Shown here: positions 26,823-34,084 of the stretch, piece by piece | Layout of the letters: the number at the start of each line of letters is the position of its first letter | Numbering within the stretch: position 1 is the stretch's first letter | Assembly (NCBI GenBank): GCA_016179865.1 | Contig: JACPCJ010000108.1 | Location: 1 to 36,948 of the forward strand | Direction of reading: 5' to 3' | DNA: 36,948 nucleotides | DNA from: Actinomycetota bacterium | Lineage (GTDB): Bacteria > Actinomycetota > Acidimicrobiia > IMCC26256 > JACPCJ01 | Position numbers and translations under genes: made by a program | The notes under the pieces: generated by a model | What the model saw: only the letters and a program-made list of their open reading frames with translations | The model's database searches: none | Told to the model about the DNA's origin: nothing

Positions 26823-27515
26823 ATGACTTCCCCGGGCACGGCCCACGACGCACCACCCCTGCGTGTGCTGGTGGCCGACGATCACCCGCTCATGCTCGAC
26901 GCCATCCGCCAGGAGATCGCCGAGGACGGCGGGATCGAGATCGTGGCCACGGCCGTCGATGGGGAGCAACTGGTCGACCGCTACCGCTGCTACGAGCCTG
27001 ACGTGGCGCTGGTCGACATCTCGATGCCCGGTCTCGATGGTCTGGCCGCCGCCCGCCTCATCCTTGAGCACGACGCCGGAGCCAGGATCGTCATCCTTTC
27101 CGCCCGGACGGATCCGTCGGCGGTGCGCGCTGCTTTCGAGGCGGGCGCCGTCGGCTACCTCGCCAAGACGGTCGAGTCGGGGAGCCTCGCCGCCGCCGTG
27201 CGGCAGGCGGCGGCCGGCGAGACCGTCCTCGACGCCACCTCCGCCAGTGCCCTGGTCGGGCGCCTGCGTGCCGGGGACGTGGGAGGAGGGTCGAAGGCGG
27301 TTTCCGCGAGGGAGGCCGAAATCCTCACGCTCGTCGGGCAGGGGCTCACGAACGCCCAGATCGGTGAAAGCCTCTACCTCTCGTCCGAGACGGTGAAGAC
27401 CCACCTCGATCGCATCTTCGACAAGCTCGGCGTGCACGACCGGGTTTCGGCCGTGTGCCGTGCGATCGAGCTTGGCGTCATCGACCTGCCCACATCGCCG
27501 TCGACCGCTTCTTAG
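26823..27515 (+). CDS. NarL/LuxR-family response regulator
   Basis: 230 residues. The receiver domain (about 13-130) has the acidic pocket VLVADDHPLML, phosphorylation site Asp65 in VALVDISMPGLDG, the Ser/Thr-equivalent Ser of VILSARTDP and the Lys of YLAKTVESG. The C-terminal LuxR-type helix-turn-helix (about 160-222) reads VSAREAEILTLVGQGLTNAQIGESLYLSSETVKTHLDRIFDKLGVHDRVSAV. It binds DNA when phosphorylated. ATG 26823 follows GGGGAGTAGGG. No partner kinase is adjacent, so it may be an orphan or be served from elsewhere. A DosR-like sequence upstream hints at self-regulation. Confidence 0.93.
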   Translation: MTSPGTAHDAPPLRVLVADDHPLMLDAIRQEIAEDGGIEIVATAVDGEQLVDRYRCYEPDVALVDISMPGLDGLAAARLILEHDAGARIVILSARTDPSAVRAAFEAGAVGYLAKTVESGSLAAAVRQAAAGETVLDATSASALVGRLRAGDVGGGSKAVSAREAEILTLVGQGLTNAQIGESLYLSSETVKTHLDRIFDKLGVHDRVSAVCRAIELGVIDLPTSPSTAS

Positions 27516-27535
27516 AGCGCGATCGCTCCCACCCC

Positions 27536-27588
27536 GCAAACTTTGGATCTTCGCGTGTCCTATGCCGCGGCAGACACGCAAAGTTCGC
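27536..27588. terminator. composite inverted repeat between convergent genes
   Basis: The inner stem GCGTGTC (27553-27559) / GACACGC (27573-27579) has a 13-base loop holding CCGCGG; the outer stem GCAAACTTT (27536-27544) / AAAGTTCGC (27580-27588) matches at 8 of 9. It lies between the response regulator stop and the convergent hydrolase stop. A second small hairpin, GAGCG-CGAT-CGCTC, sits at 27515-27528. Confidence 0.6.
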
Positions 27589-27590
27589 GT

Positions 27591-29429
27591 TCAGAGGAGG
27601 GTGTCGAGCAGGGGGAGGGGAAGGGCCAGCAGGTTGGTGCGGCAGGGCTGGCTCAGCACGGTGTCGCAGGGCGGCGGGCCGGTTGGGGCGCCGCCGGCGA
27701 GTGAGCCCAGCACCAGCTTCGACGGGTGAGCCGGGTCGTGCAGCACCGAGTTGACGGCCGGCGTGACGAGGAACTGGAAGCCACGCTCACCTGTCAGCCC
27801 GGTCGGGGCCTCGACGTACACGCGGATGGCGGAGCCCTTGCGGAACACGTGACTCAGGGGGTTGAGTTCCACCCGGGCCAGGGTGGGCTGGCCGGGCACG
27901 AGGGCCGCGGCGTCGGACGCCTTGTGCGTGTGGAACGGGCGCAGCGGGGTCGAGCGGCCGGCGTCGAGCTTGCGGTGCGACGCCCGCAGCCAGCCTCGCT
28001 GGAGGTACACCTCCTGGCCGTCGGACCGCACCTCGGTGAGGGTCACCTGGAGGTCGGTGTCGGAGGCGCTCGACGACACCCACAGGTCGACGCTGCCGGG
28101 TCCGAACACCTCGAGGTCCTTGGACAGGGCGGGCGTGGTGAAACTGACCGAGCCCCCCGGCGCGTTCGGCACCTTCCACGCCAGGTGGGGCTGGGCGAAC
28201 TCCGTGTCGTCGGTGCTCGACGAGAGCAGGGGGTACGTGTAGCGGTCGGGCGCCTCGGGGAGGCTCGGAGCCCGCCCGTCGAGGCGCCCCCCGCCGCGGA
28301 GGTAATAGGTCTTGGCCTTCACCGGCGGCGGCCACGACGTGTGCGTGGTGACCCAGGCCGGGCGGATCCAGTCGTAGAGGCTCCCCGCCGTCTCGTGCCA
28401 GATCCGGACGTGGGGTTCGTTTTCGAAGCCGTTCTGGCTCCCCTTCACGTAGCGGTCGAAGAAGCGCACGAGGAGGTCGGTGAAGGGGCTCCCGGCGAAG
28501 TCGTCGCACGTGCCGTGGGCACCGTTAGTGAAGACCGTCCACGTGCGGTTCTTGTCGAGGGCGTCGAAGTAGTAGGACCCGGCCCGCGACCCCACCTGTT
28601 CGTCCTGGCCGGCCTGGCAGGCGAGGACGGGGAGGCGTACCTGGGCCAGCGTGCTCTGGGGGCTGTATCGGGCCCACACCTCGTCGTCGGAGGGGTGCTG
28701 GAGCGCGGTCAGCGCCTCCCAGCCGTTGTTGGGCTGGAGGTCGCCGTCAGCCTCGCGGGCGGCCATGTTGAGGGAGCACTCGGTGTCGCCCTGGGCGGTG
28801 GCGATGGCCGACAGCTCACTGATCCCGGGCCGGTAGGCCAGCGACCAGAGCCCCACGAAGGCGGTGTTGAGGATGCCGCCGGGGTAGGCGACGTCGCGGT
28901 ACAGGTCGGTCGTCACGTCGGACGGGCTGATGGCCCGGAGGTGGGGCGGCTTGGTGGCCGCGGTCACGAGCTGGCTGATGGCGGGGGCTGAGAAGCCGAA
29001 CATTCCGACGTCGCCGCTCGACCACGGCTGGGCGGCAGCCCATTCCACGACCTCGTATCCGTCGGACGCGGGCTGGAACAGGTCCCACTGGCCGCTCGAA
29101 CAACCCGTCCCCCGGGCGTTGACCCCAACGACCGCGTAGCCGGCGGCCAGGAGTTCCCGGGCGACGACGGCGTCTTCGCCGATCGGGTAGTCGTCGGTCG
29201 GGCCGACGCCGTCGGCGTAGGGGCTGTAGATGAGTGCCACCGGGAAGCGCCCGCTGGCCGCGGGCTTCACCACCGTGTATCGGAGCCGGGCGCCGTCGGA
29301 GGTCGAGATGTAGCCCCACTCCTCGGTTGAGCCAGCGGCGCCCGGCGCTGCGGGGATGGCCAGCGACGCCAGCGTGGCGACGGCTGCTAGCACGATCGGG
29401 AAGCGGTGTCTACGCGTGGGTGAGGGCAT
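27591..29429 (-). CDS. secreted CocE/NonD-family alpha/beta hydrolase (X-Pro dipeptidyl-peptidase-like)
   Basis: 612 residues. A signal peptide covers about 1-33 (PIVLAAVATLASLAIPAAPGAAG), so it acts outside the cell. The catalytic alpha/beta domain shows ALIYSPYADG, the conserved turn VNARGTGCSSGQWDLF, nucleophile Ser147 in GMFGFSAPAISQ, the Asp in CQAGQDEQVGSRAG and the His in TNGAHGTC. The C-terminal jelly roll (about 400-590) of this family is present (GPGSVDLWVSSSASDTDLQVTL). Unusually, the nucleophile elbow is GFSAPA rather than GxSYxG. It hydrolyses an ester or amide; the substrate is unknown. The ATG at 29429 follows AGGAGG and overlaps the end of the upstream GGDEF/EAL gene by 20 bases, so it is translationally coupled as the last gene of a minus-strand run. 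Confidence 0.88.
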   Translation of the reverse strand: MPSPTRRHRFPIVLAAVATLASLAIPAAPGAAGSTEEWGYISTSDGARLRYTVVKPAASGRFPVALIYSPYADGVGPTDDYPIGEDAVVARELLAAGYAVVGVNARGTGCSSGQWDLFQPASDGYEVVEWAAAQPWSSGDVGMFGFSAPAISQLVTAATKPPHLRAISPSDVTTDLYRDVAYPGGILNTAFVGLWSLAYRPGISELSAIATAQGDTECSLNMAAREADGDLQPNNGWEALTALQHPSDDEVWARYSPQSTLAQVRLPVLACQAGQDEQVGSRAGSYYFDALDKNRTWTVFTNGAHGTCDDFAGSPFTDLLVRFFDRYVKGSQNGFENEPHVRIWHETAGSLYDWIRPAWVTTHTSWPPPVKAKTYYLRGGGRLDGRAPSLPEAPDRYTYPLLSSSTDDTEFAQPHLAWKVPNAPGGSVSFTTPALSKDLEVFGPGSVDLWVSSSASDTDLQVTLTEVRSDGQEVYLQRGWLRASHRKLDAGRSTPLRPFHTHKASDAAALVPGQPTLARVELNPLSHVFRKGSAIRVYVEAPTGLTGERGFQFLVTPAVNSVLHDPAHPSKLVLGSLAGGAPTGPPPCDTVLSQPCRTNLLALPLPLLDTLL

Positions 29430-32055
29430 GGGATGCCTCCTGGGGGGCGGGCGTGGGGTCGGGGTCGGGGAGGGGCCGGCCGGAGCGGAGCAGGGCTTCG
29501 AGGCTGGCGGCGTCGACCGGGCGGGAGTAGTAGAAGCCCTGGGCCGACGCGCACCCCGCCTTCAGGAGTTCGTCCCGCTGCACCGGCAGTTCGATGCCCT
29601 CGGCCACCGTGTGGAGGTGGAGGGTCTGGCCCAGCTTCACGATGGCGCGGGCCAGGGCGGAGTCTTCGGGCGAGCCTCCGAGGAGCTGCACGAACGACCG
29701 GTCGATCTTGAGGGTGTCGATGGGCAGATCGCGCAGGTACCCGAGCGACGAGTAGCCGGTGCCGAAGTCGTCGATGGCGAGCTGCACGCCGAGTTCCTTC
29801 AGGGCGTGGACGAGCTGGAGGGCGTCGAAGCGGTCGTCGAGGAGCACGCTCTCGGTGATCTCCAGCACGAGGCAGCCGGGGTCGAGGCCGTGCCGCACCA
29901 GCGCCTCGAGGACGTCGCCGACGAACTGGGGCTCGTGGAGCTGGCGGACCGAGACGATGAGCCCGCTGTCTTCGGCCACGGGGATGAAGTCGGCGGGCGA
30001 GACGCTGCCTCGGGTCGGGTGGTTCCAGCGCAGGAGCGCTTCGACGCCGAGGATGCCACCGGTCGGGAGATCGACGATGGGCTGGTAGTGCAGCTCGAGC
30101 TCGTTGCGGTCGAGGGCGTCGTGCAGGTCGGCCTCCAGCTCGACCCGCTCCACCACGGCGGCGTGCATCACCGGGTCGAAGACCTCGAAGCGCCGCTTCC
30201 CCCGGGTCTTCGCCATGTACATGGCCACGTCGGCGTTGCGCAGCAGCTCGCCGGGGTCGCAGGAGTCGGGCGAGCTGAGGGAGATGCCGATGCTGGCGTA
30301 CACGTACAGCTCGCGGTCGGCGACGCGGAACCGGGTCTCGAACGCCTCGAGAATGCGCCCCGCCACGGCCCGGGCGTCGTCGCAGCTCGACAGGTCTTCG
30401 AGCAGCACGGCGAACTCGTCGCCTCCGAAGCGGGCCACGGTGTCGGCACCCCGGGCCGCGTCACGCATCCGGTCGGCCACGCACACCAGCAGCTCGTCGC
30501 CGGCCTGGTGCCCGTGGGTGTCGTTCACGGTCTTGAACCCGTCGAGGTCGAGGTACAGCATTGCCACCGAGGTGCCGCGCCGGGCCGCCCGCTCCAGGGC
30601 CCCCTGCACCCGGTCGGAGAACAGCGCCCGGTTGGCGAGCCCGGTCAGCGAGTCGTGGAAGGCCTGGTGGGCGAGCTGCTCTTCGAGCACCTTTCGCGAG
30701 CTGACGTCGCGGACGTTGAGCACCAGGCCGCCGACGCTCGAGTCGGCGAGGAGGTTGCTGACGGTCGTCTCGACGCTGCGCCACGACCCGTCGCGGTGGC
30801 GCATCCGGAACTCGAGCTGGGCGGAACGCCCGTCGCGCCCGGCCAGCTCGGAGAGGACGGTGGCCACGCGCAGGCGATCTCCCGGGTGGACGGCATCGTC
30901 GAGCGCCAGCCCGACGAGGTCGCGCGGCTCGTAGCCGAAGACCCGCGTGACCGAGTCGCTCTGGTACTCGATGGTCCCGGATCGGTCGACGACGGTGACC
31001 ACGTCGGACGAGTACTGCACGAGCGAGCGGAACCGGCGCTCGCTGGCCTGGAGCTGGGCGGTCCGGGCTTCGACGGTGGCCTCGAGGCCACGGGTCAGCC
31101 CCATGATCTCCAGCATGCCGAGGAGCTGGCGGGCGACCACGAGCACGACGATGGCGATGGTGTCCCAGAACAGGAACGCCTCGATGGTCCCGTTGCGGAC
31201 CCACTGGACGCTGGCGGTGACCGTCACCAGGCCCACCCCCGCGTATGGAAGCACGACAGCGGCGACCCGCGGGCGCCGGGGTGCGGCCTCGGTGCCGGCG
31301 GTGGCACCGGAGCGCACGGCGGCCAGGGCCACGAGGGCGAAGCCGAGGTTCCACCCCACGCTCACGAGGCTGCCGGTCGAGTATTGGTCGCGGAGGGTCA
31401 GGTAGAGGAAGCCGCTATCGGCAGCGGCCAGCGCCACCAGGCCGCTGCCGATGAGCGCGAAGGGGGTGCGTCCGCCCCGGGGGGCCCGGGCGACCACGAA
31501 GAGGACGGCGGCCATGATCACGACGTCGCCGAACGGATAGGCGACGGCGACGACGGCCCCGAGGGCGTTGTCGGCGCCGGCCCGCACGGTCGGGCCGAGG
31601 ATCGCCGCCCAGCTCATAAACATCAGCGAGGCGGCGAGGATCAGGCCGTCGGCGAGGGTGCGGGCACGCGAGCGAGCGGCGGCCGGCGCCGCCGGGAACA
31701 CGACCACGGCGACGGCGGCGAGCGGGATCAGACCCAGGGACCCGAGGTCGGCCAGGGAGGGGAACGGCACTTCGCGCCGGGCCACGATCTCGTGGTAGGC
31801 CCAGACGGCGTCGCCGATTCCCCACGAGAGGGCGGCGGCGCCCAGGAGGGCCCACGCCCTCCGCTCGCGGTGTCGCGAGCGCCGGGCGGCGAGGAAGCAC
31901 GCGATCGCGGCCAGGATCGGCACGACGGTCAGGACGACGTCGCCGAACACGAGCGTGGCCCACTCGCCGCCGACCTTCCAGAGGTTCCAAACGACGTGGA
32001 GCGCGACCTCGGCCACGACCACGGCGCCGACGATGTAGGTGCGTCTTCGGTTCAT
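29410..32055 (-). CDS. membrane-bound PAS-GGDEF-EAL protein with a shortened EAL domain
   Basis: 881 residues. About 8-10 membrane helices occupy residues 5-320; a coiled linker (GLEATVEARTAQLQASERR) leads to a PAS domain (about 338-460), then GGDEF (about 465-625) and EAL (about 645-860). GGDEF is complete (FGGDEF at 543-548) with the inhibitory site RGAD at 535-538, so c-di-GMP synthesis is plausible. EAL keeps VEALLRW (Glu672), ITES, DDFGTGY, LKIDRSF and TVAEGIE. However, GLIVSV (698-703) is followed at once by RQLHEPQFV; the usual 30 or so residues between these, including the metal-binding Asn of the VNxS strand, are absent. Phosphodiesterase activity is therefore doubtful. ATG 32055 follows AGGAGA. 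Confidence 0.92.
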   Translation of the reverse strand: MNRRRTYIVGAVVVAEVALHVVWNLWKVGGEWATLVFGDVVLTVVPILAAIACFLAARRSRHRERRAWALLGAAALSWGIGDAVWAYHEIVARREVPFPSLADLGSLGLIPLAAVAVVVFPAAPAAARSRARTLADGLILAASLMFMSWAAILGPTVRAGADNALGAVVAVAYPFGDVVIMAAVLFVVARAPRGGRTPFALIGSGLVALAAADSGFLYLTLRDQYSTGSLVSVGWNLGFALVALAAVRSGATAGTEAAPRRPRVAAVVLPYAGVGLVTVTASVQWVRNGTIEAFLFWDTIAIVVLVVARQLLGMLEIMGLTRGLEATVEARTAQLQASERRFRSLVQYSSDVVTVVDRSGTIEYQSDSVTRVFGYEPRDLVGLALDDAVHPGDRLRVATVLSELAGRDGRSAQLEFRMRHRDGSWRSVETTVSNLLADSSVGGLVLNVRDVSSRKVLEEQLAHQAFHDSLTGLANRALFSDRVQGALERAARRGTSVAMLYLDLDGFKTVNDTHGHQAGDELLVCVADRMRDAARGADTVARFGGDEFAVLLEDLSSCDDARAVAGRILEAFETRFRVADRELYVYASIGISLSSPDSCDPGELLRNADVAMYMAKTRGKRRFEVFDPVMHAAVVERVELEADLHDALDRNELELHYQPIVDLPTGGILGVEALLRWNHPTRGSVSPADFIPVAEDSGLIVSVRQLHEPQFVGDVLEALVRHGLDPGCLVLEITESVLLDDRFDALQLVHALKELGVQLAIDDFGTGYSSLGYLRDLPIDTLKIDRSFVQLLGGSPEDSALARAIVKLGQTLHLHTVAEGIELPVQRDELLKAGCASAQGFYYSRPVDAASLEALLRSGRPLPDPDPTPAPQEASHALTHA

Positions 32056-32081
32056 GGGATCTCCTGTGTCCGCGCAGCCAT

Positions 32082-32819
32082 TCAGACGGGATCGAGCAGG
32101 CGGTGCCAGCGGACGGCGCGGTGGGACAGCGCGTGGACCCCCACCGCGAAGCCGAGCAGGGCGGCCAGTGGCGCTCCGATCTCAGCGAGGCCGGCGCCTT
32201 GGTTCATGACCCGGTCGAATCCGTCGAGGGCCCAGTACTGCGGCGTGAGGGGCGCCAGGCGAGCCAGCGCGCCGGGGAGGCGGGTGGCGGGCACGATGGC
32301 GCCGCCGACGCTCGCCATCCCGATGACGAGCAGGTTCGAGAGCTGGTCGAGCTCGACGCGGGAGCGCACCCACGACGCCAGGGCGAGGCCGGGAGCACAT
32401 CCGGCGACCGCGGTGGCGAGGAGCAGCGCCGTCAAGGGGACGGGTGCGCCGAGGTGAACGCCGTAGGCGAAAGAACCGAGCCCGAGCAGGAGGGCGAGCT
32501 GGATCGAGACGACGGCGACGGGGGCCAGCGCCTTTCCCAGGACGATCCGCCACCGGTCGACCGGGAGCGAGAGGAGCCGGGCCCAGTTCCCCCACTCCCG
32601 TTCGCGCAGAAAGCCGTCGGCGGCGAAGGCCATGCCGTAGAAGGCGAACATCACCGCGAAGCCCGGGATCGTTGACTGGTACGGGTTGTCGGTCGGGTAG
32701 ATCGGGTCGAGGGCGGTGCTGAGCACGGCGACCAGGGTCAGCGGGATGGCCACGAGCACGACGAGGAGCTGGGGGTTTCGGAGCGAGACTCGGAGTTCGA
32801 CGAGGGCGGCGGTGAGCAT
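32082..32819 (-). CDS. ABC-2 type transporter permease
   Basis: 245 residues, about six membrane helices. The start (LVELRVSLRNPQLLVVLVAIPLTLVAVL) is that of ABC-2 permeases, with a cytosolic amphipathic helix before the first membrane segment; FLREREWGNWARLLSLPVDRWRIVLGKAL is the conserved coupling region between helices 2 and 3, and RLAPLTPQYWALDGFDRVM occurs before the last helix as in drug- and polysaccharide-export permeases. It pairs with the ATPase gene ending 11 bases upstream and probably exports a small molecule or lipid. The next gene, GGDEF/EAL, begins 26 bases downstream. Confidence 0.9.
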   Translation of the reverse strand: MLTAALVELRVSLRNPQLLVVLVAIPLTLVAVLSTALDPIYPTDNPYQSTIPGFAVMFAFYGMAFAADGFLREREWGNWARLLSLPVDRWRIVLGKALAPVAVVSIQLALLLGLGSFAYGVHLGAPVPLTALLLATAVAGCAPGLALASWVRSRVELDQLSNLLVIGMASVGGAIVPATRLPGALARLAPLTPQYWALDGFDRVMNQGAGLAEIGAPLAALLGFAVGVHALSHRAVRWHRLLDPV

Positions 32820-32830
32820 TGGTGGATCGC

Positions 32831-33589
32831 CTACTCGCGGAGCCCGACGCCGGTCAGGCGTAGGAAGGCCGCCTCAAGGGACGGATCGTCGATGCGGAGG
32901 TCCGCGACCGGCCCTTCGGTGACCACCCGGCCGTGGTCGATGATCACGGCCGTGTCGCACACGGTCTCGATCTCGTCGAGCCGATGGCTGGAGAAGACGA
33001 CGGCCGCCCCTGCCTCCCGGGCGAGGGCACCGATGGCCTCGATCATGTGGTGCCGGGCCTGGGGATCGACGCCCGCGGTCGGTTCGTCGAACAAGAGCAC
33101 GGCGGGGCTGCCCAGCGTGGCGACGGCGAGGCTGAGGCGCCGGCGCTGGCCGATCGAGAGCCTACCGGCTCGCCGGGTCGCCACGCCTTCCAGCCCGGCG
33201 AGTTCGAGCGCTCGGCCGACCTCGCCCGCCCGGGCGGCGCGACGCACGCCGGCGTAGGCGGCGAAGACGGCCAGGTTCTCCGCAACCGTGAGCGGCGGGT
33301 AGAGCGCCGCCTCCTGAGGAGCGAACCCGATGGTGGGACGCTCGGCGAACACGCGGATGCTTCCCTCGCGGAGCGGGCACACGCCCGCGATGGCCTCGAG
33401 GGTGGTCGTCTTCCCGGCGCCGTTGGGGCCGACGAGGCCGGTGACCTCGCCCGCCGGCGCCGCCAGCGAGACGCCGTGGAGCACGGCGCGGCCGCCCCGT
33501 TGGGCGACCAACCCGCGCGCCGCCAGCCCGGCGCCGCGCGTCACGCGGGGGCGCGTCACGCGGGGGACGGTTGCGACGGCGGGCGTCAT
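32831..33589 (-). CDS. ABC transporter ATP-binding protein (ABC-2 exporter)
   Basis: 252 residues: Walker A GPNGAGKTTT at 54-63, a Q-loop in GFAPQEAALYPPLTVAENL, signature LSIGQRRRLSLAVATLG, Walker B VLLFDEPTAGVDP and the switch His in VVFSSHRLDEIE. It drives the adjacent ABC-2 permease, so export is expected. ATG 33589 overlaps the arginine decarboxylase stop (ATGA); a GTG at 33604 is possible. Near the N terminus PRVTR is repeated because of a perfect 15-bp tandem duplication at 33537-33566. Confidence 0.92.
   Translation of the reverse strand: MTPAVATVPRVTRPRVTRGAGLAARGLVAQRGGRAVLHGVSLAAPAGEVTGLVGPNGAGKTTTLEAIAGVCPLREGSIRVFAERPTIGFAPQEAALYPPLTVAENLAVFAAYAGVRRAARAGEVGRALELAGLEGVATRRAGRLSIGQRRRLSLAVATLGSPAVLLFDEPTAGVDPQARHHMIEAIGALAREAGAAVVFSSHRLDEIETVCDTAVIIDHGRVVTEGPVADLRIDDPSLEAAFLRLTGVGLRE
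33537..33566 (-). repeat. perfect 15-bp tandem duplication in the ABC ATPase gene
   Basis: CGCGTCACGCGGGGG occurs twice side by side (33537-33551 and 33552-33566, plus-strand reading). It is in frame and doubles PRVTR in the disordered N terminus. Confidence 0.85.
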
Positions 33590-34083
33590 GACGGGTCCGT
33601 CCACGGCACCGAGCGATACACGCCGGCCACGAGGGCGCAGACGGGCCGGTCCTCGCAGGTCGAACCCTGGACGACGAGTGAGATCGGGCCCCAGCGGCCC
33701 TCAGAGCGGGCGGCGGCCATCTCGGTGAGCGTCGCCTCGAGCTGCCAGCGCACGTCGGCTTCGGTCTCGCCGTCGGCCTCGGCGAAGAGGCCGCGCCCGC
33801 TGTCCCGCTCCTGGACCCACCCGATCCCCGCCCACACCTGCTGGCCGGGTTTGTCGGTGCGGCGCTCGGCCATCACGCAATAGAGGCGGTTGCCGAAGTG
33901 CGAGACGTCGAATCGGGGCCGGCTTCGAACGACGCGGGTGCCGGCGGGGATGATCGAGCTCAGGTAGATGAGGTTGTGGTCGGCGATGCCGGCCCGCCGG
34001 AGGGCGGCGTCGAAGGCCGCCAGCCGGGTCTCGCCCTCGGCCCGGGCCCGGGTGAGCCGGATCGTGCCGACTCCTGCGTCCAC
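33586..34083 (-). CDS. pyruvoyl-dependent arginine decarboxylase
   Basis: 165 residues. HNLIYLSSIIPAGTRVV carries the self-cleavage pair Ser42-Ser43; in this family the second Ser becomes the pyruvoyl cofactor, giving a small beta and a larger alpha chain. Other family features are DAALRRAGIADHNLI before the site and QVWAGIGWVQERDSGRGLFAE, GRWGPISLVVQGSTCEDRPVCALVAGVY after it. It would convert arginine to agmatine. Length matches the archaeal PdaD and chlamydial relatives. GTG 34083 lies one base after the N-acyltransferase stop and its own stop overlaps the ABC ATPase ATG. The near-copy of the dispersed repeat at 33686-33713 lies in its coding sequence. Confidence 0.85.
   Translation of the reverse strand: MDAGVGTIRLTRARAEGETRLAAFDAALRRAGIADHNLIYLSSIIPAGTRVVRSRPRFDVSHFGNRLYCVMAERRTDKPGQQVWAGIGWVQERDSGRGLFAEADGETEADVRWQLEATLTEMAAARSEGRWGPISLVVQGSTCEDRPVCALVAGVYRSVPWTDPS
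33686..33713 (+). repeat. possible degenerate copy H of the dispersed two-hairpin repeat
   Basis: GGGCC-CCAGC-GGCCC followed by TCAGAGCGGGCGG, close to copy C, but the encoded protein segment looks native to the arginine decarboxylase family, so chance similarity is possible. Confidence 0.3.
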
Positions 34084-34084
34084 G

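Noticed and set aside
27726-28991. Long plus-strand open frame opposite the CocE-type hydrolase
   Set aside because: It is a mirror of the hydrolase codons in high-GC DNA and has no recognisable motifs; the minus-strand frame has signal peptide, catalytic and C-terminal domain features.
29356-32457. Very long plus-strand open frame opposite the GGDEF/EAL and permease genes
   Set aside because: Its composition is His/Gly/Val/Glu-rich without domains and it spans two real genes on the other strand, as expected of an antisense shadow.
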